Positions 16,033 to 23,808 of a stretch of DNA of 64,000 bases are shown one piece after another. Made by a program: the position numbers and the translations under genes. Position 1 is the first letter of the stretch, and each line of letters begins with the position of its first letter. Under the pieces are notes generated by a model that searched no databases, was not told where the DNA came from, and saw only the letters and a program-made list of their open reading frames with translations. This stretch comes from an uncultured Maribacter sp. (GTDB taxonomy: Bacteria > Bacteroidota > Bacteroidia > Flavobacteriales > Flavobacteriaceae). The DNA is taken from contig CANNFY010000003.1 in assembly GCA_947504045.1 (NCBI GenBank), positions 248,001-312,000 of the forward strand, written 5' to 3'.

Positions 16033-17247
16033 CTAGTTAATTGTAATAGCTATTCCTAAGGCTGCTGCTGCGTCTGAAATAGCTGTACCTTGTGTTTTTA
16101 GAGCAGAAGATAATTGTCCTGCAGGGCCGTTAGAACCTAAAGTTTCTTCGCTAATAATTTCATCAAAAGTTTTTCCTAAACCTAATAATGTACTTAATTT
16201 AGATAAGGTATCTGCTGCTTTGTCTTCTAAGTCTGATGCAGTTTCTGCACTTTCCTCATTAACTAAATCAATTAAAGAAGTACCAGTTACAGTAGAACCA
16301 GACGAAGTAGTGTAGCTACCAACAATAATATTGTTTATACCATGTACATTTGCCCACATATCTTGGTTTGTATTATCTGAAAAACAAGAGTGCTCGTTTT
16401 CTTGCCCTTCATCAATAGCAGGATCTATTCTTTCTAAAGCAACTTCACCATTAGAAATAAAACCAATGCCATTTAATATGTTAGTTAAAGCCTCTTCTTC
16501 ATCTAAAGCTTCAAAAGTAGTTCTGTACGAACCTCCTTCTGCCCAAGTATCGTTTAAATCACTTAGATCATTAATTAATAAATCGGTTACAATTTCTAAA
16601 TATGCTATTCTTCTTGACGCAAATTCTTCACTAGTGTAATCTGTAAATGGTCTGTTACCAGATTCTGAATAGTTATCGTAAGTATCTGTTTCTGCATTGT
16701 AGTTTAAATCTTGTCCCCAAAGTAAAAACTCAATTGCATGCCATCCTGTAGAAATATTATCATCTTTACCTTCTTCGTTTTTTGCAATAATGTTTGCTTC
16801 TGTTAACTCAAAAGTAGTATCTCCAATTAACCCATTTTGGACTGTGCCTCCAGTTCCGTCAGCTACATAATCTATATAGCCTTCATCTAATGGCCAAGCA
16901 TTTATTTGGCCTTCTGTACCCAGTAAATCTTCATTGTCAATTGGGCCATTAGCTTCTCTGTAAGCTTCTGTTTGTCCGTAAAAATCTCTTGCGTATAACC
17001 ATGCATCTTGAGCGGCTTCTAAAGTAGCATCGCTAGGGGATGCGATAAAAGCATTTATTGCTTCTTGCATTGTAACAGCTGAGGTATATGCATCATTATA
17101 ATTTGCCGATGCAATAGTTGCATAGGTTGCTATAAAATCTGAATTAGTTACAGCATTTTCTTGTGTAGTACCATTATCATCATCGGAACAAGATGCCAAA
17201 GAGATTATAATGCTTAGTGTAAAAATTTTTAATAGGTTAATTTTCAT
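16033..17247 (-). CDS. Imelysin-family lipoprotein (first copy, canonical motif)
   Basis: 404 residues. The lipoprotein signal MKINLLKIFTLSIIISLASC is followed by SDDDNG. Ser-Asp-Asp-Asp after the lipid Cys matches the flavobacterial lipoprotein export signal for surface display. The helical imelysin domain contains the iron-binding-type motif GWHAIEFLLWG (about residue 185, GxHxxE) and the N-terminal AWLYARDFYGQTEAYR and INAWPLDEGYIDY blocks. This is the first gene of the cluster, directly downstream of tandem repeats that may be an iron operator. Proteins of this family (IrpA, ICMP and EfeO relatives) are iron-regulated; the exact activity is debated. Confidence 0.9.
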   Translation of the reverse strand: MKINLLKIFTLSIIISLASCSDDDNGTTQENAVTNSDFIATYATIASANYNDAYTSAVTMQEAINAFIASPSDATLEAAQDAWLYARDFYGQTEAYREANGPIDNEDLLGTEGQINAWPLDEGYIDYVADGTGGTVQNGLIGDTTFELTEANIIAKNEEGKDDNISTGWHAIEFLLWGQDLNYNAETDTYDNYSESGNRPFTDYTSEEFASRRIAYLEIVTDLLINDLSDLNDTWAEGGSYRTTFEALDEEEALTNILNGIGFISNGEVALERIDPAIDEGQENEHSCFSDNTNQDMWANVHGINNIIVGSYTTSSGSTVTGTSLIDLVNEESAETASDLEDKAADTLSKLSTLLGLGKTFDEIISEETLGSNGPAGQLSSALKTQGTAISDAAAALGIAITIN

Positions 17248-17255
17248 TTTTTTTA

Positions 17256-17339
17256 TTTATTTAGATTTATTAAAAATAAAGCGCAAATATAAAATTGAAA
17301 CTTTAAACCTACAAGTTTATTTAGATTTATTAAAAATAA
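17256..17339 (-). promoter_or_regulatory. Tandem 24-bp direct repeats upstream of imelysin (candidate metal-regulator operator)
   Basis: The same 24 bp, TTTATTTAGATT followed by TATTAAAAATAA, occurs at 17256-17279 and 17316-17339, exactly 60 bp apart. Each unit is an imperfect palindrome (TTATTT at one end, AAATAA at the other). The first unit lies 8 bp before the imelysin start codon and the second about where a promoter would be. Position, pairing and the iron-linked genes behind it suggest a Fur- or DtxR-type operator. This is inference, since the region is AT-rich. Confidence 0.5.
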
Positions 17340-17404
17340 TATTTTGTAGTATATGATATGTTTTGTGTTTTTAATTTGTATAGTAGGGTATAGGTGTTTT
17401 TTTT

Positions 17405-17579
17405 CCGATTAAAAACACATTTTTTCGGTAAGAGGTTTTTGGGTGTGTGTACGTTTATCGAGCATTTTTTGCACTTTATCTGTAATTGTGTCGATTACCG
17501 AAAAATAAGGGGTTTTCAGCGTTTTGTAACCTAGCTACATACGGCTTTGGGCGTTTTAATTATATATAAAACGCAAGTC
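17405..17579 (+). promoter_or_regulatory. Conserved 175-bp leader of small-protein copy 3
   Basis: Third near-identical leader. The inverted repeat TTTTTCGGTAA (17421-17431) / TTACCGAAAAA (17495-17505) brackets the direct repeats TACGTTTAT (17450-17458) and GCACTTTAT (17471-17479). The start-proximal hairpin is at 17551-17574. It lies in the 332-bp gap between the imelysin start and the small-protein ATG; the left part of that gap holds the tandem 24-bp repeats and about 65 bp with nothing recognisable. Confidence 0.8.
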
Positions 17580-17801
17580 ATGAAAACTATCTTAACTTTA
17601 ATTTTTGTTCTTTTTATCGGAGTAGCTGCACAAGCACAAAACAACACACAAGAAGTTAAAGTGGTTACTATAGAAAAGACAATTGTAAAAGAAACTACAG
17701 TTAAGAAAACGGAAGTTGCACGTTTATATAAAAGAACAAATGCTAAAGTAAAAAAAGCATTAACTTTTACTACTAAAAGAAATAAAGCAAAATTGGCTTA
17801 G
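17580..17801 (+). CDS. Small secreted basic protein, repeat family copy 3 (73 aa)
   Basis: ATG 17580. The product is identical to copy 2. The DNA differences between the two (for example near the end, where copy 2 stops with TAA and this copy with TAG) are synonymous or in the stop codon. The 20-residue signal peptide, Lys/Thr/Val segment and C-terminal TKRNKAKLA are as in copy 2. Its stop overlaps that of the convergent GNAT gene (17798-17801). Function unknown. Confidence 0.8.
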   Translation: MKTILTLIFVLFIGVAAQAQNNTQEVKVVTIEKTIVKETTVKKTEVARLYKRTNAKVKKALTFTTKRNKAKLA

Positions 17802-18253
17802 TTTAAATCTTTTTTAAAGCAAACACTATTATGAGCCTTAACGTATTCTCCAAAATTTGGCGTTAATTTATATCCGTTTTTTTTGTAAAAAGCTATAGCA
17901 TATGGTTTTTCTTTAAGTGTTTCTAATATGCATTTTTTATATTCTAGTTTTTTGCTCCATGTTTCTAACTCGTTTAATATTATAGAGGCTATTCCTTTTC
18001 CTCTATAAGCTTTTGAAACAAACATTCTTTTTATTTCAACTTCGTCTTTAGAATATTCTTTAATACATCCGCATCCTACAGCAATAGTGTTATCTACATA
18101 TGCAATAACAACATGTTTTATCTTATTTATGTTATTAAGTTTCTCATAAAAGGATTCTTCTTCTTTGTAATAGACACCTAGATCAATATCTAATTCGCGA
18201 ACCAAGTTTTTAAAATCTAAGTTTTCAGAATCGGTCTTTTTAACAGTAATCAT
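17798..18253 (-). CDS. GNAT-family N-acetyltransferase
   Basis: 151 residues with the GNAT acetyl-CoA-binding block RMFVSKAYRGKGIASIIL (about 91-108, RGKGIA loop) and the C-terminal strand and helix ETLKEKPYAIAFYKKNGYK. It transfers acetyl groups to an amine; the substrate is unknown. No signal peptide is present, so it is cytoplasmic. It is convergent with small-protein copy 3 with overlapping stops and divergent from the copy 4 leader. Confidence 0.88.
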   Translation of the reverse strand: MITVKKTDSENLDFKNLVRELDIDLGVYYKEEESFYEKLNNINKIKHVVIAYVDNTIAVGCGCIKEYSKDEVEIKRMFVSKAYRGKGIASIILNELETWSKKLEYKKCILETLKEKPYAIAFYKKNGYKLTPNFGEYVKAHNSVCFKKDLN

Positions 18254-18374
18254 AAACTAGATTGTTTTGTAATAAATAGTAGAATGTAAAGCTAAAATAT
18301 TTTTACATACTAGATGTTATTTTTGGTTTTTATGTTTTTTTAAGACTTAAAAGTATAGTTAAAATACCTAAAAA

Positions 18375-18528
18375 TAAGACGAGTTTATTTTAGGCTGTTT
18401 ACGTTTATCGATACAATTTATTACTTCATCTTATATAGGTTTAAGTAACCGAAAATACCTGTTTTTCAGCGGTTTTATGTTCTCTTGGCTTTTGTTCACT
18501 TTAGCTTTGAGTAAACAAAATACTTGTT
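18375..18528 (+). promoter_or_regulatory. Diverged leader of small-protein copy 4
   Basis: Overall sequence differs from copies 1-3, but the blocks and spacing are kept. TAAGA and TTTTAGG come first. TACGTTTAT (18400-18408, followed by CGA) has a second element TTACTTCAT (18421-18429) again 21 bp on. TAACCGAAAATA is at 18446-18457, 46 bp after the first repeat (45 in the others), and TTTTCAGCG is at 18463-18471, 63 bp after it as in the others. The outer inverted repeat and the start-proximal hairpin are not kept. The retained blocks are therefore the best guess at the functional sites. Confidence 0.65.
18502..18509 (+). promoter_or_regulatory. Candidate Bacteroidota -7 promoter box of copy 4
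   Basis: TAGCTTTG matches the TAnnTTTG -7 consensus of Bacteroidota promoters, 19 bp before the ATG. Copies 1-3 have GGCTTTG or GACTTTG at the corresponding place, which lacks the TA. No convincing -33 TTG at the usual spacing was found, so the call is tentative. If correct, the 21-bp direct repeats would lie roughly 80-115 bp upstream of the transcript start, where an activator could bind. Confidence 0.35.
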
Positions 18529-18780
18529 ATGAAAACAGTTGTTACATTATTATTAGTAGTTTTTATGGGTGTAGTTGGCTTAGCAAAAAACCAACCTGCA
18601 TTAGAAAAAGTTAGTACCTTAAAAAAAGGGGTAATATTAGAAAATACAACATTAATATCTTTTAAAAATTTAGATTTTAATACAAACAAACAAATAACAC
18701 GTTTATATATGTATAAAAATTCTAGAGTTTTAAGAGAGCTTTCTTTTAGAACAAAAAGGAATAAAACTAGACAAGCATAA
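18529..18780 (+). CDS. Small secreted basic protein, repeat family copy 4 (diverged, 83 aa)
   Basis: ATG 18529. The signal peptide MKTVVTLLLVVFMGVVGLA aligns with that of copies 1-3. The middle is different and longer. The C-terminus keeps the family pattern: TRLYMYKNSRVLRELSF then RTKRNKTRQA, against ARLYKRTNAKVKKALTF and TTKRNKAKLA. The shared pattern is RLY, three residues, N, two, V, three, L, one, F, one, TKRN. This shows the C-terminal half is the conserved functional part of an older family, of which copies 1-3 are a recent expansion. Confidence 0.75.
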   Translation: MKTVVTLLLVVFMGVVGLAKNQPALEKVSTLKKGVILENTTLISFKNLDFNTNKQITRLYMYKNSRVLRELSFRTKRNKTRQA

Positions 18781-18793
18781 GAGTTTTAACAGT

Positions 18794-18823
18794 TAGCATA
18801 TGATAGGTTTTTAAAATATGCTA
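18794..18823 (+). terminator. Weak hairpin after small-protein copy 4
   Basis: TAGCATAT (18794-18801) / ATATGCTA (18816-18823) form an 8-bp stem with a 14-nt loop, starting 13 bp after the copy 4 stop. The following run GTTTAAT is only modestly T-rich, so termination efficiency is doubtful. Confidence 0.4.
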
Positions 18824-19008
18824 GTTTAATCTATAATATTTGTAATTCAGCGATATACTAAGGGTATATTATTTATAGTAGTTACCTTTAAAAAGTTGTA
18901 TTTATTTAAAGCAATAAAATTTATAAATAGGTTTTATTTATAAAATGGCATAATAATTGAATGTAAGTTTATAACTACTGTTTAATGGTAGTAAAAAAAT
19001 AAAAAATA

Positions 19009-19125
19009 ATGATAGCACTTCTTGTAATAATCTCGATAGTATTTATTGGTTCAATGGTTTTTAAATACCAAAAGGAAAAAGCGGCTTTACGTCCTATTAA
19101 AGTACCAACAAAAAAAAGAAATTAA
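19009..19125 (+). CDS. Putative 38-aa single-pass membrane microprotein
   Basis: ATG 19009 to TAA 19123-19125. The product begins MIALLVIISIVFIGSMVFKY, a clean hydrophobic helix, then has a basic tail (QKEKAALRPIKVPTKKRN). The Lys/Arg-rich tail after one N-terminal helix is the usual design of small membrane proteins. The stop is 14 bp from the stop of the convergent sensor kinase. The frame is short and could be chance, but composition (helix then basic tail, no rare codons) argues for a gene. No function can be assigned. Confidence 0.5.
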   Translation: MIALLVIISIVFIGSMVFKYQKEKAALRPIKVPTKKRN

Positions 19126-19139
19126 TAGAAATTTACGCC

Positions 19140-20033
19140 TTATACAACCGGGTGTAATTGTTGCCCTATTTCTTGAAATTTAATAATATAGTTTGTTCCT
19201 TTTTTAGAAACATCTCTTATAACAGAGCCTTTTAATTGCCTTGTAAGATTATATATTAATTTTAACCCTAAAGATTTTGTGTTTTTGTGGTTTATAGTTT
19301 CAGGAAAACCAACACCGTTATCTCCTATAGTTAGTACATATTCTTTATTAAGCTCTTTTTTTATAGCAATATGTATTTCTCCTTCAGAATCGTCTACAAT
19401 ACCATATTTTAAAGCATTTGTAATAGTTTCATTAATTAATAGTCCTAAAGGTATAGCAGTATCAATACCTAATTTAATGTCTGTAATATCTATAGTAAGT
19501 TTTACTTTGTTTTCTATTCCTTTTATTGACTTTATTAGATATTGACTTAATTCTTCTACGTAGGTTTTATATTCTATTTTAGAAAGGTCATTGCGCATAT
19601 ACAACATTTCATGTATCATAGCCATAGATATAACACGGTCTTTGGTTGCTTGTAATAATACTTTTACAACATCTTCTTCTGTATTTCTACTTTGTAGACT
19701 TAATAGACTTGAAACGGTTTGAAGATTGTTTTTTACTCTATGGTGAATTTCTTTAAGTAGTGTTTCTTTTTCTAGTAATTTTTTGGCTAATAGGGTATTG
19801 TTTAGAGATAGATTATTATTGGAAATTGTTACACTTTTTTTTAATAGAATTGAGTTGATAAAAATTAGAATTCCAAAAATTAAAAATAATACAGGAACAA
19901 TTAAATCTACTTTAAAGACAAAAAAGCTTAAGCCCGAAAATAGAATAGCTACTAATGATAAAATATAATTAAGCTTTAAAAAAGAGTTGGTTTTTTTTAA
20001 TTGCTTTTTATTATCTAGCATTGATTTTTGCAT
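19140..20033 (-). CDS. Membrane sensor histidine kinase, HisKA_2 type
   Basis: 297 residues. Two closely spaced transmembrane helices (about 22-42 and 45-66) are followed by a HisKA_2 phosphoacceptor block (LLKEIHHRVKNNLQTVSSLLSLQSR, quoted here in two parts: LLKEIHHRVKNN and LQTVSSLLSLQSR; about residues 92-116). The HATPase domain has NETITNALKYG, IGDNGVGFP and SLGLKLIYNL. There is no PAS, GAF or periplasmic sensing domain. No response regulator is adjacent, so it is an orphan. It sits next to small-protein copy 4, whose leader carries LytTR-like repeats; a link is speculative. Confidence 0.88.
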   Translation of the reverse strand: MQKSMLDNKKQLKKTNSFLKLNYILSLVAILFSGLSFFVFKVDLIVPVLFLIFGILIFINSILLKKSVTISNNNLSLNNTLLAKKLLEKETLLKEIHHRVKNNLQTVSSLLSLQSRNTEEDVVKVLLQATKDRVISMAMIHEMLYMRNDLSKIEYKTYVEELSQYLIKSIKGIENKVKLTIDITDIKLGIDTAIPLGLLINETITNALKYGIVDDSEGEIHIAIKKELNKEYVLTIGDNGVGFPETINHKNTKSLGLKLIYNLTRQLKGSVIRDVSKKGTNYIIKFQEIGQQLHPVV

Positions 20034-20167
20034 ACATTGGATTTTATAGCTTGGTTAGAGTAATTATCCAATGTAAATCTAGTTATGTTTTTGGATTAAT
20101 ACCAACAAGTTTTAAGAAATATGTAAATTTTAAACAATAATTTCTCTTTTTACTTCTTATTTGGCAA

Positions 20168-20203
20168 AAAAAAAGACAACCTTTTTAAAGATTGTCTTTT
20201 TTT
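20168..20203 (-). terminator. Strong terminator downstream of secA
   Basis: AAAAAAAGACAA (20168-20179) and TTGTCTTTTTTT (20192-20203) form a 12-bp stem with a 12-nt loop and T-runs on both strands. It begins 16 bp after the secA stop on the minus strand and separates secA from the sensor kinase. Confidence 0.88.
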
Positions 20204-20219
20204 TTAATTAAGATATAAA

Positions 20220-23200
20220 TTACTCATTAATTAAAACCCACTCACCTTTAGTAATTAAAGGCTCTGCTTGTTTGTATTTAACAGTTTTACTTTCTCCAGA
20301 CATAACGTTTTTTATGGTAACCCTATCGTTTCTACCAATTTTAGGTCTTTCTCTAGTAATTGTTTCTGTTACAGAAGGTCTTTCTCTTTGTGTTTGTCCT
20401 GCTGCTCTATTTTGTGCAGCCAACTCATCACTATTAGGAATTTCTTCTTTAGTAGTTTGTAAATTTTCTTTTGGTCTGCGTACAGTTGCAGCTTCTTGTA
20501 TATTAGAGCCTTCTGAAGGTAGCTCTCCTTTAAATAAGAAGGATACTATTTCTTTATTTACTTTATCAATCATGCCCTTGAAAAGTTCAAAAGCTTCAAA
20601 TTTATAAATTAATAAAGGGTCTTTTTGTTCGTGAACAGCAAGTTGAACAGATTGTTTAAGCTCATCCATTTTGCGTAAATGAGTTTTCCAAGTATCATCA
20701 ATAATTGCTAATGATATGTTTTTTTCAAAATCGTTAACCAATTGTTTTCCGTTGCTATCATAAGCCTCTTGTAAATTAGTTACTACATTTAAACTTTTGA
20801 TGCCATCTGTAAAAGGAACAACAATTCTTTCAAATTTGTTGGCTTGGTCTTCATAAACTTGTTTAATTACAGGAAAAGCAGTAGTAGCATTACGTTCCAT
20901 TTTTTCTGTATAATACTGGTAAGCCTCTTTGTAAATTATATTAGCTATTTCTTGTACACCTAGTTTTTCAAAATCTTTTTCAGAAACAGGTGAGGTTATA
21001 GAAAAGTATTTAATAAGTTCAAACTCAAAGTTTTTATAATCATTTGCGCCTTTATTAGTGTCTGTAATAACTTCGCAAGTGTCATAAATCATGTTTGCAA
21101 TATCAAGTTTTAACCTTTCACCTTGTATTGCGTGTCTTCTACGTTTATATACTACTTCTCTTTGCGCATTCATAACATCATCATACTCTAACAGACGCTT
21201 ACGAACACCAAAGTTGTTTTCTTCTACTTTTTTCTGTGCTCTTTCAATAGATTTGGTCATCATACCATGCTGTATAACCTCGCCATCTTCTAAGCCCATT
21301 TTATCCATCATTTTTGCAACTCTGTCGGATCCAAATAAACGCATAAGGTTATCTTCTAAAGAAACGTAGAATTGAGAGCTTCCTGGGTCTCCTTGACGAC
21401 CAGAACGACCTCTTAATTGTCTGTCTACCCTTCTAGAATCATGTCTTTCTGTTCCAACAATGGCTAAACCTCCAGAAGCTTTTACAGCGTCTGATAATTT
21501 AATGTCGGTACCACGACCAGCCATGTTTGTTGCTATTGTTACAACACCAGGGTTACCAGCTTCTGCAACAACATCGGCTTCTTTTTTATGCAATTTTGCA
21601 TTTAATACATTGTGCGGTACTTTTCTAATTGCTAACATACGTGATAATAATTCGGATATTTCTACGGATGTTGTACCAATTAATACAGGTCTGCCAGATT
21701 GCGAAAGTTTGGTAACTTCATCAATAATAGCATTGTATTTTTCTCTTTTAGTTTTGTAAATTAAATCGTTACGATCGTCACGAGCAATTGGTCTGTTAGT
21801 TGGTATTTCCATAACATCCAATTTGTATATTTCCCAAAATTCTCCAGCTTCAGTTATAGCAGTACCTGTCATACCAGAAAGTTTGCTATACATTCTAAAG
21901 TAGTTTTGTAAAGTTACCGTAGCAAAGGTTTGGGTTAATGCTTCAATTTTTACATTTTCTTTAGCTTCAATTGCTTGGTGTAAACCGTCTGAGTACCTAC
22001 GGCCGTCCATTATACGACCAGTTTGCTCATCTACAATCATTACTTTATTGTCCATTACTACATATTCTACATCTTTCTCAAAAAGAGTATAGGCTTTTAG
22101 TAATTGGCTCATGGTATGTATACGCTCACTTTTTACAGTAAAGTCTTTAAATAACTCCTCTTTAAGTTCCGCTTCTTTTTCAATATCTAGATTTTGGTTT
22201 TCAATTTTTGCAATTTCGCCACCAATATCTGGCATTATAAAAAAGTCTTTATCTTGATCTCCTGAGATGTATTCAACCCCCTTGTCAGTAAGTTCTATTT
22301 GGTTGTTTTTTTCATCAATTACAAACAATAGTTCTTCATCTACCTTAGGCATTTCTCTATTGTTATCTTGCATATAAAAGTTTTCTGTTTTTTGAAGTAG
22401 TTGTTTTATTCCTTCTTCACTTAAAAACTTAATTAATGCTTTGTTTTTTGGTAAACCTCTATGTACTCTTAATAAAAGAAAACCTCCTTCTTTTGTATCG
22501 CCTTCTGCAATGTGTTTTTTAGCTTCTGCAAATACTCCAGTAAGGTATTGTTTTTGTTTTTGTACAATTTCAGATACTCTTGGTTTAAGTTCGTTAAACT
22601 CGTGGCGGTCTCCTTCTGGTACTGGTCCAGATATAATTAGCGGGGTACGAGCATCATCAATTAATACAGAATCTACTTCATCTACAATAGAAAAGTTATG
22701 TGGACGCTGAACTAAATCTTTTGGAGAATGCGCCATATTATCTCTTAAATAATCAAAACCAAACTCGTTATTTGTTCCATAGGTAATATCTGCATTATAA
22801 GCAGCTCTACGACCTTCAGAATTTGGTTTGTGGTAATCTATACAGTCTACAGAAAGACCATGAAATTGAAAAATAGGTGCCATCCATGCACTATCTCTTT
22901 TTGCTAAATAGTCATTTACAGTTACTAAGTGCGCTCCATTACCAGTTAAAGCGTTTAGGTAAAGAGGTAGAGTTGCTACTAGAGTTTTTCCTTCTCCTGT
23001 TTGCATTTCTGCAATTTTACCTTGGTGTAATGCTATACCTCCTATTAATTGCACATCATAATGTATCATGTCCCAGGTAACTTCTTTACCTGCAGCGTTC
23101 CAAGAGTTTTGCCAAATAGCATTATCTTGTTCTAGAGTAACATATTCTTTTTCTCCGGATAACTCTCTATCATATTCAGATGCAGTAACAGTTATGGTTG

Positions 23201-23579
23201 AGTTATTAGCAAAACGCTTAGCAGTTTCTTTAACTACAGCAAATGCTTCGGGTAAAATATCATTTAAAGTATTTTCTGAAATTTTATACGCTTCTTCTTT
23301 AAGCTTGTCAATTTCAGCATATATATCTTCGTTTTTGTCTATATCTGTAGAGGTATTAACTTCTTCTGTTAAGGCGTTAATTTTATTAGTAATTTCAGAA
23401 CAATTGTCTTTTAATTGCTTTTTAAATGCTATAGTTTTTGCTCTAAGTTCATCATGACTAAGATTTTCTATAGCACTTTCAAAAGATTTTATTTGCTTAA
23501 TTAAAGGCTGAAGACTTTTTACATCTTTTTCTGATTTGTCTCCTACAAAAACCTTTAGTATTGAATTTATGAAACTCAT
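20220..23579 (-). CDS. secA: Preprotein translocase ATPase SecA
   Basis: 1119 residues, the ATPase motor of Sec export at the inner membrane. Visible motifs include Walker A MQTGEGKTLV (GEGKT about 195-199), the DEVD box after HNFSIV, YVVMDNKVMIVDEQTGR, TNMAGRGTDIKL and RQLRGRSGRQGDPGSSQFY. Bacteroidota SecA proteins are about 1100 residues because of insertions in the N-terminal and nucleotide-binding regions; the Lys/Glu-rich segment at about 55-105 and the region at about 330-470 account for the extra length here. The C-terminal zinc-binding Cys motif of E. coli SecA is absent; the protein ends GEWVLINE. It is a single-gene unit followed by a strong terminator. Confidence 0.98.
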   Translation of the reverse strand: MSFINSILKVFVGDKSEKDVKSLQPLIKQIKSFESAIENLSHDELRAKTIAFKKQLKDNCSEITNKINALTEEVNTSTDIDKNEDIYAEIDKLKEEAYKISENTLNDILPEAFAVVKETAKRFANNSTITVTASEYDRELSGEKEYVTLEQDNAIWQNSWNAAGKEVTWDMIHYDVQLIGGIALHQGKIAEMQTGEGKTLVATLPLYLNALTGNGAHLVTVNDYLAKRDSAWMAPIFQFHGLSVDCIDYHKPNSEGRRAAYNADITYGTNNEFGFDYLRDNMAHSPKDLVQRPHNFSIVDEVDSVLIDDARTPLIISGPVPEGDRHEFNELKPRVSEIVQKQKQYLTGVFAEAKKHIAEGDTKEGGFLLLRVHRGLPKNKALIKFLSEEGIKQLLQKTENFYMQDNNREMPKVDEELLFVIDEKNNQIELTDKGVEYISGDQDKDFFIMPDIGGEIAKIENQNLDIEKEAELKEELFKDFTVKSERIHTMSQLLKAYTLFEKDVEYVVMDNKVMIVDEQTGRIMDGRRYSDGLHQAIEAKENVKIEALTQTFATVTLQNYFRMYSKLSGMTGTAITEAGEFWEIYKLDVMEIPTNRPIARDDRNDLIYKTKREKYNAIIDEVTKLSQSGRPVLIGTTSVEISELLSRMLAIRKVPHNVLNAKLHKKEADVVAEAGNPGVVTIATNMAGRGTDIKLSDAVKASGGLAIVGTERHDSRRVDRQLRGRSGRQGDPGSSQFYVSLEDNLMRLFGSDRVAKMMDKMGLEDGEVIQHGMMTKSIERAQKKVEENNFGVRKRLLEYDDVMNAQREVVYKRRRHAIQGERLKLDIANMIYDTCEVITDTNKGANDYKNFEFELIKYFSITSPVSEKDFEKLGVQEIANIIYKEAYQYYTEKMERNATTAFPVIKQVYEDQANKFERIVVPFTDGIKSLNVVTNLQEAYDSNGKQLVNDFEKNISLAIIDDTWKTHLRKMDELKQSVQLAVHEQKDPLLIYKFEAFELFKGMIDKVNKEIVSFLFKGELPSEGSNIQEAATVRRPKENLQTTKEEIPNSDELAAQNRAAGQTQRERPSVTETITRERPKIGRNDRVTIKNVMSGESKTVKYKQAEPLITKGEWVLINE

Positions 23580-23759
23580 AATTTTTTTCTATGTTTTATT
23601 TTGAAAGCCTTAAAGCACTAATGTATAGTTGTTTGTTGGCTTTTTTTATGTTTTTAGTATGTGTTGTACTTTTTTGTACACTGTATAAAACTAAGCAAAA
23701 GTTATTCCAGTTTAAATATTTACAAAGATACTACTACACGGCTGACAAAATTACATAAA

Positions 23760-23785
23760 AAAAAAGCCTCGAAGGAGACTTTTTT
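23760..23785 (-). terminator. Terminator downstream of DUF2795 gene
   Basis: AAAAAAGCCTC (23760-23770), loop GAAG, GAGACTTTTTT (23775-23785): a stem with one mismatch capped by a stable tetraloop and followed by A/T runs. It lies 23 bp beyond the stop of the minus-strand DUF2795 gene. Confidence 0.75.
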
Positions 23786-23808
23786 ATAGCAATTGTTATA
23801 ATATTTTA

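Noticed and set aside
14500-16639. Plus-strand frames opposite the imelysin and oxidoreductase genes
   Set aside because: No recognisable domains, signals or spacing; the minus-strand genes explain the region.
10101-17801. Insertion sequence or MITE interpretation of the repeated units
   Set aside because: No transposase, no terminal inverted repeats at the unit ends and no target-site duplications were seen. The inverted repeat is internal. A full search for more copies is needed to be certain.
10101-18528. Known riboswitch class for the conserved leaders
   Set aside because: No match in memory to TPP, cobalamin, SAM or other common classes, and copy 4 keeps protein-site-like blocks rather than stems.
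20268-23457. Open plus-strand frames of up to 129 codons antisense to secA
   Set aside because: They lie entirely within a full-length, motif-complete secA and have the Ser/Cys/Leu-rich composition of antisense shadows.
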